A stretch of DNA of 64,000 nt from Sphagnum compactum (taxonomy: Eukaryota; Bryophyta; Sphagnopsida; Sphagnales), in assembly GCA_965153455.1 (NCBI GenBank), contig OZ234502.1, positions 3,823,267-3,887,266 on the forward strand, written 5' to 3'. The notes beneath the pieces were generated by a model. That model had not been told where the DNA came from. It did no database searches and worked only from the letters and a program-made list of their open reading frames with translations. This document shows positions 35,801 through 48,051 of this stretch, in pieces. Every line of letters starts with the position of its first letter. Within the stretch, counting starts at the first letter, position 1. A program made the translations under genes and the position numbers.

Positions 35801-38695
35801 GCCCTTCCTGCAAAACAGTTGGAAAACATGAGTTTGAAGGACCCTGATATTGTTTGAATGCCCAGATGACTAGAGTAGACCAACCACCTAGTACCACACA
35901 AGTAGTTCAGCTCCCTGTGCACAGCAGATCCTGAGATCTGTATCAGCAGTTTGCTTGAATACTGTGCAGTAGATCATACCAGGCAGTCCTCCAATGATAA
36001 CACTACCCACATTGCAAATGAAGAATACATGAAGTGGTAAGAAGGGCTTGGTACACTAAAAGCTAACAGATGTTTCCAAAGAAGAAAATCTAGTAAGAGA
36101 GGGTTCCAACTACTCACATCAAGTCTGATAAGAATTTCATTGAACTTTGCAGCATCCAACTCTGCCTGCCTGCTTTCTGCAGCTTGAACTACAGTTCCCA
36201 GACCAACAACCCCTGCTGTAGAACCAAGCCTTCCTTCCTCAATCAATACCCCTCCCTCTTTACTAGATTGCTCTGCCTGCACCTGTGACACAAGAGAAAT
36301 AAATGACCAATACAAGCATGTGCCCACGTAGACGTAGAAGACAGTCAACACATGCAGGAGACAGAGAAGTCAGCAAATAGATTGAGGAAATGAGTGCTTG
36401 TAAAATTGAGAATATCAACCACTACCAGAACCAATATGCAAATTTGAGGCAATCCACGTATAGATTAAAACTAACCTGATGTTCCCCTGATTCAACAATG
36501 CTGTCCTCCTTGAATCTCCTCAAATTTTCTTCATGAGCTTTCAAGAGGAGGTATGCCTCAGAAAACCCATTGTTGACATCAGGGTGGTCAACTCCAAAAC
36601 CAAACTCCTTCAAAACCTGTAGCACAACAGATACAGCATCACACATTGGCATCTTAACATACTCACCAACACACAAGATACTAGATCACCATCTGTATAG
36701 AAACAACAGAAATGCAGTTTTCAAGCCACTTGATAGCCTGTGCTGTATCAGGGATTAAAGATCTGTCCCTACAGCTCTATCTTTGGAAAAAACTCTCCTT
36801 TAATCTAAATTTTGTATAAATGGTTCTCTGATTTTCCTGAGACTACAAGTTCAGAAAGTGACAAACCATACTAATGCAAAGAGCTCACACTCTTCATGAC
36901 CTGAAAATAGAACTACAGATGCCAATAGAGACTTATGATGTGGTTAAGTGCTCCAGCAGTCTCGTGAAAAATAGTTCAGGTTTGAATACCAAATTTTGAG
37001 AAAATCACAAAGACGTTACATGCTGGAGCTCACTCACAGCCTCCACAAGGTGTGGCTTGTCTCCTGGAGGTTTTGATGTGGTGGCTACTCCTGGTCCCAC
37101 ATCCTTGTCCAGAAAGTGAGTGAGAAGTATCTCCTCGACAGACTCCTTGAGAGTCTCTTCCTTGGGCCTGTCTGACTCTATCAGCTCAGCATTCTGTTCT
37201 TCTGTCTGCCTCTTATCCTGGAACTGTTGTGATTGTTCTCCATCAACCATATGTAGCAACTCAGCAACAGGCTCTTTTCTTTCAGTCAAGCTCCCTGGTT
37301 CCTGGATGCCCTGTTCCTTTTTCTGTGAATGGGAAGGATATAATTCCTTCACAGCCTGAAATCTCTCAGTCAACACCAGGTCCTTTTGGGGTTCTTTACT
37401 ACTCTCCTTACCAATCTGTTTCTGCTCACTTCCCAACAGCCCATCCTTCTGAGATACCCGGGACAAAGTCTTTGATGATCTTTTCTCCAAAGTCCAATAA
37501 GCAACTGCTGTCACAGCTGCAGCTGTCAATGCAATTAAACCAATGTTTGCCAGGTTGCCTGCCAATCAACATTTACCAAAAGCAAGTCCTGCCCATGCAT
37601 GAGCACACATACAATCTTGGGCTTTATAGTGATAGATGTGCAACATAAAGCCCTGTTATGAACCAGAGTAGAGTTTACCCAGGTTTCTAAAAACCTGTTA
37701 CTATGTAATTGGAACAACTTTCAATCCTTTGTAACCAGGAGTCTTGTTAACTTATTATGCAATTCTAAGCAATGAAGAGAACTTGAGCATATTGACAACT
37801 TAAGCACCTCATGAGCAAGGTTGAGATATCTTGATAATGCCACTTCTGCAAACATAAAGCACTCTCTAATAGACAAATACCTAAAGGAGAGGATGGAGTG
37901 GGATCTTTTGGTGGTACTCCACGTATATCTGAAGGTGGTGGTACTTTTGGTGTTTCTGTTGGTAGATGTGGAGATGGTAGTGCCTTTGAATATCTACGAT
38001 ATTTGTACAGTGCTGCAACATATTTATCACCTGCCAGTAATGTACAAGCATGAACACCCTGCAACAGAAAACATGCAACTATCATGAATACTTGGATATT
38101 GCTCTGTCTAAACACCTATCTGACAGGCTCACCATGTGTGTACTTCAAGCTGAGGTCAAGGAACACATACAAAAATATAGTTGACAAAAAAGCATTTCCT
38201 AGAACTTCAAGAGGTTACATGTTTTTGTACTGTCAAACTGTACATGTTTTACATGTCAAACTGTAATCTGCACAGGTGCTTTTGAAGTAACCAACTGGTA
38301 TACACAAACCAACAACATAATACCACAATATAGACTAAAAAAGTACAGGAAAAGAAACCTTAGAAAGATTGAGTCACCTATGAAGCCTTGAGACAGCTGC
38401 TTGCTTGAGGCAAACATCAACAGAGAAGCTAGAAGACATGAGGTAAGAGATCAAGATACCACACATGAGCCAGCCAACTTGCATGCCACACTAGACCCTA
38501 CAATTTTGATGAAGAAATAGCAGATGTTACCCCATCTGGCACATTTGGTGAAGTGCTCCTTGAAAGATATCCATTTGTTACAAATCGTCCAAAAAGATGG
38601 CTGCCCTTAACATGTGATGAGGCAAACACAAACTGGTTACATGCATGATCATTAAGCATGGATGACAACACCTTCAAACTCTGCCGTCGTAGCAT
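32863..38695 (-). CDS. MIC60: MIC60/mitofilin, inner-membrane MICOS subunit, 12 exons
   Basis: Core MICOS subunit that shapes cristae junctions and, in plants, takes part in lipid trafficking at mitochondrial contacts. Exons, in transcript order: 38695-38531, 38058-37881, 37558-37038, 36616-36476, 36282-36118, 35807-35730, 35432-35340, 34777-34658, 34491-34414, 34103-33924, 33655-33554, 33099-32863. They predict 685 residues, close to about 650 in Arabidopsis. The N-terminus MLRRQSLKVLSS is a plausible mitochondrial presequence. A transmembrane segment lies at about 121-136 (GLIALTAAAVTAVAYW), followed by an acidic region and coiled coils (about 330-500). The C-terminal mitofilin signature includes MIPAGGGGMFTHLIARTASS and VHKARNRAVTEQALL. 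Nearly all introns are phase 0. One intron, after 33924, needs a GC donor for an ungapped fit. ATG 38695 is chosen as presequence start; ATG 38746 is in frame upstream. Confidence 0.92.
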
Positions 38696-38841
38696 GCTAC
38701 TCACAGTGCTCATGTTGCTGAGTCCAACCACAGACCTGCTCCACATCTGTTACTTGAAGTGCTGGCATCACCATGGAAGCATCCTGCTCTATGTGTTCTT
38801 CCTGTCCTCCACCTTGGTACTCTTGTGTAGTTACCAGTGTC

Positions 38842-40394
38842 CTACATTGTATGTTGTTCCATAACTTCTAATCTTTCAGAGACACTCCAGTTCATACTAC
38901 TCAACAGGAAGGCAGCCACTGCCTCTAGCCCATCAAGACTCCCAACTTGAACTGGACTTACTCCAGGTTCACTATTGATCAAAGGCATCTTCCCATCAAT
39001 TCTTCCATCTAAGTGAAGCTCAGCAACTTTTGGAAATTCAAACCTGAAAACAATTCTTTATGTAACCTAAAGTTTCCTCCTGTGAAGGTGCCACAACAAA
39101 GGTTGTCAGCACAAGTTTTCTAGAAAAAACTCACTTCAACTTCCTCATACAGCCTCATACATCTTAGGGAACACATTCATATTGTGACTTAGATACTGCA
39201 GCCATTGGAGCCCAACATAATCCAAACAGAACACACTACCCTTAAATGTCTCTCATAGAACAACAATCAGCTCACAATGTCAACTATTAGAAAATAGCAC
39301 CCTCATTCCCACCACCCACTCAGCAGGGTGTTTGAGCAAATGCTTCTGCATTCAATGGAGCTCCTGAAATTTTCCACCATTGCCAGAATAGTTGCCTTCA
39401 CCTGCTTCTGATCACTGCAAGACCAGTTTCTATCAAAACACAAAATGGACCCACAGTGATACAGCACCCTTTACTTTACTGATACATTACTGATCTGTGG
39501 AGCCCTCCAAGATTCTTAATATGTGTCCCTCAATTGTCAATTTACACAGGTTTCATAAGACGCAAACTTTGATATTAATAAGTCAAGTGATAAGGAGCAT
39601 GTTTGCATTTTCTGCATAAATTACTCAACACTTGCACCCAAGCCAAGACCAACACATGAAAGCATCATGACTCAACAAGTCCAAAGTCAGCAAAGTTCAG
39701 AATGGATTTTGATAACGTGTCTTTGAAATGTGATAGCAGTGAAAAGTACCATAGAAGCAACATAGCACAGTAGAATATTTCAAAGAAAAACAATTGCCTG
39801 TGCCCTTTTCCTATCAAGGGTTAAGGGCTTCTTCTTCCCCACTGAGGCTAAAGCTTAAACTTCAACAACAGGAGCATAAGCATGAAAATCCAAACCAAAA
39901 TATAAAAGATCCACAGGCAATATAACACCCCTGAATCCATAGAGTTAATTTGCAAATGCCAAAACCGATTTGGATTCACTCTATGCTTGACGAGGGCACT
40001 TCAAACCCTAATCCACCTCTGCTTCTCCAGACCATTATACCTTCCAGCATTGACCCATCACTCCAAATTTCAGAAAATTTCAATTACTGTTTTATCATCC
40101 GAGAAACACTGCAGTGCAGCAATCCTGAATGCATATGCTCCTCAGAACACACATCCATGGAACTAAATTTGCAAATGCCGGAACCGATTTTAGATTCACT
40201 ATGTGCTTGAGGAGGGCACCCAGACCCTAATCAAGCTCCGCTTCTCCAAAAAAAACGGCATCAAATTCAAAAGAGGACAAAGCCACAAGTGCAAATGAGA
40301 GCAAGAGAAGGAAACTTACATCACCCCAGAGTTGACAATTCCTTGAAAATGAAGAGGAAGCAGCCACGTTTCTCGAGCCTGTGTGCTTCACCAT
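38842..40394 (-). CDS. possible unresolved multi-exon gene upstream of MIC60
   Basis: Open segments look coding but cannot be joined with confidence. (1) 40394-40320: ATG, 25 codons (MVKHTGSRNVAASSSF...), ending at a consensus GTAAGT donor. (2) About 39.85-39.79 kb: GKKKPLTLDRKRAQ. (3) About 39.42-39.31 kb: KQVKATILAMVENFRSS. (4) 39042-38842: after a good TTTTCAG acceptor, 66 codons (FEFPKVAELHLDGRIDGK ... AVAAFLLSSMNWSVSERL) to a TAG; a second open stretch in another frame follows. I do not recognise the protein. It may be a real gene ending about 150 bp before the MIC60 start, a pseudogene, or 5' leader exons of MIC60. Confidence 0.3.
39949..40248. repeat. two direct copies of an 80-bp segment
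   Basis: TTTGCAAATGCCAAAACCGA (start about 39949) and TTTGCAAATGCCGGAACCGA (start about 40168) begin segments of about 80 bp that share CACTATGTGCTTGAGGAGGGCAC-like and AACCCTAATCC-like blocks. They are about 219 bp apart, a partial tandem duplication in what may be intron or promoter. Confidence 0.75.
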
Positions 40395-40449
40395 TTGCTC
40401 ATCACCTTGTGTTTCTAGTTTCTACCAGTTGGTGCTCGCACCCCTGATT

Positions 40450-41740
40450 TCACAAACGCGAAGGGCTCAGCCTTCGCATGGATGATATCATTCGTCGATA
40501 ATATTGCCACCCATTAATTTCCTCATCAACAACTGTCCGCGTTTTCACGCCACTTTACACCAGTGTTGTTTTTACTACGGTATTTAGGAATTTTTGTTTG
40601 CAATCAAAGTGGCTATCATCCATAGGAAGATGTAAAAAAAATGGTCATCATCTCTCAAAATATTTAGCCAAATCTGGCTATAAATCAGATATGAAGTACA
40701 AATACTTTGACTACACACCAAAAAGAAATTTGACAATTTTAAATATTTTTCTCACTTTTGATAATTGAAATTTTCCAAAATCATTTCATTTTTCAAATTT
40801 CAAAATCAAATATCTGATGACTCATTGATCAAAAATTATATATATTAATCAAAGCGATTGTGTTGAAATCAACTTGTCCAAAATCATCCTTTGCTAAAGT
40901 TGAAAGAGGTAAAAATCATGATTACTTTTTACTAATTTTTTCAATCAAAAGGATCTTGATTTCTCGTAATGTTTAACAAGGGTTTCCAAAATATGAAGAT
41001 TATCCTCTTGGGGACAAAATTTCAAGAGCAACCTTTCCCAAGAGGTTTATTCTACAATTAATGTTAACTTATTTGGTTGAAATTTGTGAGGTGATGAACT
41101 TCAAGGCAGATTGTGGAAAGGTCACTTCAAAAGAGTTTAAATGAGTCATCCCAATTCATGTCCCAAATACATTTCTCATTGCCTCCCCAATAACCTCAAT
41201 AAGTTATGTTAAATTTTTAGATGAATTTTTATAATGATATTCTTAATGTGGGAGCAAGTACAATTGAGTGGTACCACTAGGAACAATTTCAAGAATTGTT
41301 TTAGGAATCATCAGGAAAATTATTTATTTATAAATCATTATGTATTTATAAATTCCTGATTTTCCCATTCGTTGAAATTAATGTATTATTGGCATCTCCA
41401 CGCCACTAATGTCTCCTATTTCTTGTTGGAAGTTCTTTGCCCCGGTTCATGAGCATTCTAAAGCTTGCTACTTGAGGTGTTTAAGCGTCCTAATTCCTGT
41501 TTTGTTGAAGCACAAAAAAATTCTCGATAATTCAAAAACGAACATTGGCACCACTTACACTTTGCCTCCTTTCATGAATTAAGCCTGGTCATTAGTATAT
41601 GCTTCAATCCCATTCAAGTTTTGCCTCATGCATTCTTGTTTTTTACATTTTTCTAATTGAATGTCTCAACAAGTTCACTATCAAAAACATTGTCTGTTCA
41701 CCATGGCCATGCTGGTATGTGTATGTATTCAAAATTTCTA
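40450..41740. other. AT-rich intergenic DNA
   Basis: No recognisable gene, RNA or repeat. Homopolymer-rich, with many AAATTT words. Confidence 0.5.
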
Positions 41741-41745
41741 CAAAA

Positions 41746-42425
41746 CATATGAAGATGGTGAAGAAGTCCAAGTAGTAGGAGATATCGGTACTCAATTGGT
41801 CCAAGTTTGTTTAGTACTAAATTGGGGAGCAACAAAAACTTTGATAAAAGAGGCTTATGCTTCTTTTGTAGAGGTAAGAATCAACAAAATGATTAAAACT
41901 TTTCTCCAAATTAGTTTGGTGAAATATATCAATTTAGATAGTAGGAATAGAGGGAATATTTCCATTTTCAAATATCTTTTTAATAGCAAAGTATCTAGTA
42001 CCAGCCAATATTCTAATGGTGGAAACCAACTACTTAATAAACATCAAGGTACTATTCGTTGTATTCCACCGTATAAAAACAAGGAGAGTGGCTCCCTCCT
42101 TATTTTGTCTCCATTTCATTTATTTCGAACTCTTTTATATAACGGCACGAAAAAGGATGTAACGAGAAAGAAAAAAAAAGAAGTATTTCATTTGGAAAAA
42201 GATCCTTGCTTTTATATACATACCCTCGATCAAGGATCAGAAAAGGAATTAATTTCTAACCCTAAGAATCTAAGTGGAATTTTTGATTCAGAAAAAGAAA
42301 ATAGGGATATTTTGTTAACAACCGAAAGAATTTTCGAACAATTCAATTTATCGAAAAATTCGTTTTTCTTGGGTTACTTACAAAATATCGCAAATTTGTT
42401 TCAATCTTTTTGGGGTTTGAGAATG
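41746..42425 (+). pseudogene. rpoC2: nuclear plastid DNA (NUPT): internal fragment of rpoC2
   Basis: Piece of the plastid gene for the beta'' subunit of plastid-encoded RNA polymerase. Recognisable blocks are VGDIGTQLVQVCLVLNW, EAYASFVEVRINKMIKTF, LLILSPFHLFRTLLYNG and LGYLQNIANLFQSFW. They lie in one uninterrupted frame of about 225 codons, about a sixth of the full gene. Both ends break off abruptly into unrelated sequence. The frame is still open, so the transfer is fairly recent or little mutated. There is no plastid promoter and no reason to think it is expressed. Base composition and codon use are plastid-like, unlike the flanks. Confidence 0.88.
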
Positions 42426-42559
42426 TACATTGCAATGCACATCACAATTTCATTACATATGGTGTTTATAGGAAGGTTTAATTTCATAAGAAGATGTTGA
42501 GTGTTTTGTTCTTGAGATGTATTAATCCTTTGTTTATGTTTATTAGGAAAACAAAATAA

Positions 42560-44085
42560 ACTTGCAATACTTTGTGATATAGCAAGGGTTCAAAGGCTTT
42601 GGTCGGGATGTCAAGTCCTTTGAAGATGTTGACATTTCAAAAAAAGAAATTTGCAAATTCCTTGGCCTAAAGTTTGATAAGAATAGGTCGAAGTTCAAGG
42701 TTCACACAACACATGAAATACAAGATACCATTCTAGACCTATACACGTGGATGTATGAGAAACACAAAGTTTTGAATGACACTGTAAACCTTGGAGTTTG
42801 CACGCGCATTAATGACTAAAAATTTTAGAATTAGATTGAACTGGGTGGCTTGCGCATTTGATGTTCATGAGAAGCGCAACTCTTTATAAGTTATAAGGCG
42901 AGTTGCAAAGAAAAAAAAAATTGCAACTAGTCTTATTGGAATAAGCTTGTGATGTTACACAACTTGTGGCAAAATCATTGAATGTTACTTTTGGATCTAG
43001 ATTTGCAAATGTGCTTGTTGGAGGTGTTGGGAAATTACAAGCTACACAAACTCAATCGTCAAGAGGTTCAAGGTCACAACATCCACCTCCATTTGGGGCC
43101 TCTAGGTTGAATGTAATGCGTTCTATAAAACCTAAGGTTGAACCAAGCTTAGGTAGGAGTACACCACAAAGTTTCTTCAAATCTTTGTCATCATTATGTT
43201 TAAGAAAGATGTCAAAGTTTTGTAGTTTGGAAAACATTTCCAAAGTGTCAAAAAATTTGGTTTGAAAACAAGCATGCATTGGAACTTTAAAAAAACAAGT
43301 AGTAAAAATTTAGAATGATTTGGTACAAAAAGAAATTGAGCAAAAGAGGGCCCACCTACATGTAGATGATAGAATGGTGATTCATCGTGATGTTAAAAAT
43401 GACCTTGATAGGGTGAAGGCAAATCTTGAAAATGCCTTATCTTCATGGGAATCTGCGGGTGGACTTGAGGTTTATCAAGTGCAAAGTATTGAGGTAAACA
43501 CAAATCATAAAATAGTCCCTGGTTTGAATGTTGCACAAACCAAGATTAAAGAATTGTAACAACATATAAAGACTGAAGAATTTTTTTTGCAACAATGCAT
43601 TTTGAAATTGCAATCAATAGAAGCTTATTGCCTTTTGTGTGATTCTAATGTTATTGATTGTGAAGAAGCACTAACTTTTTCAATGCACAGTTTGAAAGTT
43701 GCCCAAGACTTCATATCCATGCTGGTTGAGCAATTTGCTCAAATGAAGTTAGGAGCAGGCCTTTATTTTGAACCACTGCCACAATTAAGGCCATCTACTC
43801 CACCTTGTTGTGCCATTAGGACGGTCAATGTTCAAGCTTGTTCAGTTTGTGGTGAAGAGTTTTACTTCTATGATATTTTGTACCGCTTCATGTAGTCACA
43901 CATATCATCCATGGTGTTTGGTGGCATTCACCATGTCAAAAAAATGCAAGGTGGTCACTTGTGAAGAAGTATTTCAAAAGGATTGGTGCATTTCATTTGG
44001 ACTATCAAACACTATGGTTGATTTTTGTGGTTCATTGAAGGTGGAGGGTATCAAAGATGTTAGAAATCTTCAATTAACTTCATGA
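42560..44085 (+). pseudogene. zinc-finger protein relic
   Basis: Several open segments in changing frames: about 42.57-42.82 kb, 42966-43265, 43320-43559, 43587-43895 and 43810-44085. The last two overlap in different frames; together they show CSVCGEEF followed by CSHTYHPWC and then a second Cys pair, a RING/PHD-like pattern. The stretch before it is helical and charged (VKNDLDRVKANLENALSSW). I recognise the zinc-finger pattern but not the family. Frame breaks mark it as a pseudogene, probably of a multi-copy repeat gene. Confidence 0.5.
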
Positions 44086-44980
44086 GGTTAATTTTTATAA
44101 GTAAACCAATTTAGATTCTTAAAACCTTTGTCTCCTCTATCAAATCTACAAATGTTTTTATAATTTCTAAACCTTCGCCTTGAGATATGATCATTTGAAA
44201 TTCATGGTCCTTAGTCTTAGATCTAGGTTGTTAAGGGAGTAATTACTCATTGTAATAGTTAGTTAATATATATTTGCTTACCTAGTTATTGTCTTAGGAA
44301 TTACTAACTAGTTTACATAGTTTTTATCAACATTTGAATTTGAATCGATCATCTAGGACTATTTTAAGATGATCATTTTTGGCAAGAAGAGGAAGAATGG
44401 GGAAGATTATTGTAAAACATTGAATTTTGTGAAAGTATGAAACAAGAGTATTTTGTTTTTTGGAAAAGCTTCAATTTCATAGCTAGATTTGTTGTTTTAA
44501 TGTTCTTCTCATACTTTCATAACTAGATTAAAGTTCTGAATCTAGATATGAATAGATCTAAATGATTAAATTTTATTAATATTAGTTTCATGACATGTTT
44601 TAGTCCAAATTTAAATCAGAATATAGGATAAAGATTCATTATTTACCATTTGGCGACCATCCCAGGGCTTGAATTCATATTGAAATTCAAAATGTTGTTT
44701 ATCTTCAAATCTTGATCATAAGTTTTTATTCAGGAAGCAAATCTAAGCAAGTAGTTAACTATGAAGATTTTGTTCTAATGTAAAATTTTGTTCAGAATTG
44801 AATTAGAATGTGGAGAGATGGAAAATATAATTGTAACTAGAAGTTTGAGGAGACAATTAGATCAAGTTATAGTACATGAACAAGTGGAACATGGCGGTGC
44901 CATCAACAACAATTTGAGTGGAGATTAGATAGATTAATAGTTTATAACACCTAGAAGAGTTTCTTAATCCGAATAGAAAC
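44086..44980. other. AT-rich non-coding DNA
   Basis: Nothing recognised. Confidence 0.4.
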
Positions 44981-44982
44981 AT

Positions 44983-46740
44983 TTGTGGACAAAAGAGAAA
45001 CGAGTAGGCCACATAATGCCTCAAACAACACTAATAATTCCTTGTGAAGTGCAAATTGGTGAAGCACAAAGGCGCACCAGCAGTCTGCAACGAAACTCTA
45101 GGAAAGAAAAACATTATATTGAAAATGTAGATTTAGAAGTTGAATTAAATGAAGGAATCGGGAATTTGAACCTCAACAAAAAGTTGCATTGGAATCACTA
45201 GGTTTGATGCAACAACAAAACTTCGATGCTCTAATGTATGAAGAAAAACAAAAACTCAACATGTTAGAAAGAGAGGAAGTAGTACCAAGGTACAGATAAG
45301 CTTCACCTCCTTACTATTGAAAAGAACATGATGATGAGGAGCTTGAAGAAAGAGCTTAGAATTTTGAACCTCAAATTATTTGTGGTTAAACAAGAAGCCA
45401 TAACTCAGGGTATCAAAATGTTTAGAAGAGTTGAGTCGATACTTGTAAGTAAACATGAAACTATTATCTCACCAAGAGCAGAACCAATAGTAGCAAAAGG
45501 TGTACCTATGGCTATTATGATAAGGTATAGTGAACCCAAACTTAATTAGTAAAGTGGAAGCATTGTTAGAGGAGTCCCAAGGGATTGGAGTAGGAGAATT
45601 CATAGTGTAAATAAAGTTCCAAGACCTAACCCTCCACATTACACATATTGCCATTAGATTGGACATTAGATCAATGAATGTCCATTTATTGAAGATAATG
45701 TGAGGCAAAGATTTGCTGAACATTTCCAAAATCTGAATCTAGAATCTACAAGAGTAGAGAACCATGGACATGTTGAGCTTGAGGATTTGTACCATGAGAG
45801 GGTTTGAATTCTGGACAGAGTCAAAAAATAAATCCAGAGGAATAACAGAGTGGAAATGAGAGCTTAAATTATGGCAGATGTAGTACCAATTTCTGTAACT
45901 CCTATACCAAATTTGTTACATCACAATAATGTTGGAGTTATTTATCTAGGAACTTCCAATTTCATGATGGAATTAGTAAGATCTGTACCATTATATTATG
46001 TTGCAATGCCTCAGTCTATGGTTATAGTTATTGAAGCTCCATTTGTAACAACACGAGCCCATACTATTGTTGGTATGAGACCAGACATTAGACTCCAAGG
46101 GTAACATAACTTGGCAATGTGCATATAGAGATGCCTAGAGAGGTGGACAAGATTTTTGTTGGACAACCATTAGATCCAAGAGGAGGAGGCTCAAACCCAC
46201 CAAAACCACCAAGACTTCTAGGACTTCAGGATATTTTGGGTTACCAATGATGAATCCAAGTAAACCACCATTACCACTAAGCATGCCTTATCATCGACCA
46301 CTTAATTAACTATCTTGACTATTTGAAAGATTCTGACCCAGATGTTCATGTCATAGTTTTTAAGGCATCCATTAAAGCAAATGGTGAAACAAAAGATGCA
46401 GAGATTATTAATTTATTTAGTTTTACCCTCCTAGATACTATGTTTGATTGGTGTAACAATTACATGGGAGATTACCCAAATTGTACTTTTGCACAATTAT
46501 AATTAGTTTTTTGTAAAAGGTTTCATAATAGTTCAGAATGATGAGCAAGTCTATTTGCAGTTGAAAAACATGAAGCATGAAAAGAATGAAAGAGTGGAAG
46601 TTCATTATGAAAGATTATTGAAGTTAACTAATAGTCTTCAACATAGGACAACATATAATTTTTTAACTACTGTTTTCAGATTTGGATTACAACCATATTT
46701 ATGTGTAACAACAACATGCATGAAGAGAAAAACCTCATAG
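44983..46740 (+). pseudogene. Ty3-type gag relic
   Basis: Fragments of a retrotransposon capsid-like protein in shifting frames. Clearest is 46.31-46.74 kb: DSDPDVHVIVFKASIKANGE, IINLFSFTL, FDWCNNYMGDYPNCTFAQL, NERVEVHYERLLKLTNSLQ and FRFGLQPYL, with stops in between. Upstream, at 45.63-45.79 kb, a knuckle-like HYTYCH...INECPF and an RFAEHFQNLN segment occur. No RT or integrase and no LTRs were recognised nearby, so it is an old remnant or a Gag-only derivative. Confidence 0.6.
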
Positions 46741-46887
46741 AGGACCCAATCGATTCTACTAGGATTTAGTTGATACCAACTATGATCCATTGGTGCACTC
46801 TATGGGTCTTGCAAACCCTGAACATATCCAATATATCTAGGTTGGAGTTTAGTCGATGCCAATTAAACATTTCTTAGGCTGTTATCA

Positions 46888-48051
46888 TTGGTTGATGTTA
46901 AGAGTCATTTTATGCCTAATTCCCGTTTGACTCTTTACCAATTAGATTTCACAGGTACTTTTTCCATGTACTACTTCCATCAAATGCCATTCAAGAAATG
47001 CTTGGACTCTTCAACATTTGGTGTGATCCAAAGTTTGATTGCACTATGTACAGAAAGAACTTGTCAAAGACTAGGGTTCCTTTCATCTACCTTATTGTGG
47101 TTGGTACCTTGATTGTCCTCCGGACTACACTCCTATCTTAGAGAGGTTAGAGTGAGAGAAATTTGATTCGGGATTCTTGGAAAAGCTTGCATCCTTTCAA
47201 GGAAACAAGAAGGAGGATATTGATAAGAGGAAGAAGAAGAAGAAGAAAGATGTCCAAGTTTCAGGCACTCTAAGGGCCACACAAATTCTGGTTGACATTG
47301 AAAACCCTGAACAACTTGTAAATGTTGAGTTTTGTGAGTTCCAAGATTCTCCTAATTGTGCTATTCAACTGGAAAAGTCTCCTAGAGCATTTCAGAGTAG
47401 GAGGGGTTGTGTTGTTAAGCCATCATTGCACATGCAAAAGAGGAGAAAACTTATACATGAGTCACTTGAAACTTCAAAGGGGAGATCTCATCTTCAATGA
47501 CCTCAAAGCCTAGTATTCATTGCTAGCCACAAGACCTCGAGGCTGGTTACAAAGTCTTTCAATATTGATTGGCCTTGAAGACAAAAATTTCAACTCATGC
47601 GTGGCCCCTGACTTTCAGGATATAAAGAATTTATGGAAGAAGGTAATATTGGTTCAAGATATTACCTCATCAAATTACCTATTTCTATTGGATTCAATAA
47701 CCAAGATCATATTGAATTATCACATGACTCCCCAAAGGACAGAACAGACTTCATCATTGCTTAAGTATTAGGAAATTTGCCTATCCCGCATGTGTTGGAC
47801 CCTATCTCAAGTATTCCCAAATGGAATGCAAGAGTTAACAACTATGTTGTCTCCATTTTCGGATTGTGGACAAATATTTTACAAGGGATGGATCTATCCT
47901 TCTTTTTTACGATGATGACTTCCAAGTTTTGAGAGACATCAAGTCCTACTTGGAAAACTATAACTTCAAAATTCACTCGAAGTTTGTTGTCATCAACAAT
48001 ATGCACCGCACAAATCTCGAATTCCCCAATAAAAAAGTAAACCTCCTTTGA
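46888..48051 (+). pseudogene. unidentified repeat-associated ORF, frame-broken
   Basis: The parts 47177-47500, about 47.6-47.9 kb and 47866-48051 give a plausible single protein when read across frame changes. The first is Lys-rich and the last contains FYDDDFQVLRDIKSYLEN and HSKFVVINNMHRTNLEFP. The repeated FIIA/LGNLP-IPHVLDPIS-like segment lies between them. I do not know the family; I suspect a multi-copy mobile ORF. No function is assigned. Confidence 0.35.

Noticed and set aside
37120-37648. Plus-strand ORFs opposite the large MIC60 exon
   Set aside because: Antisense shadows of a clear coding exon.
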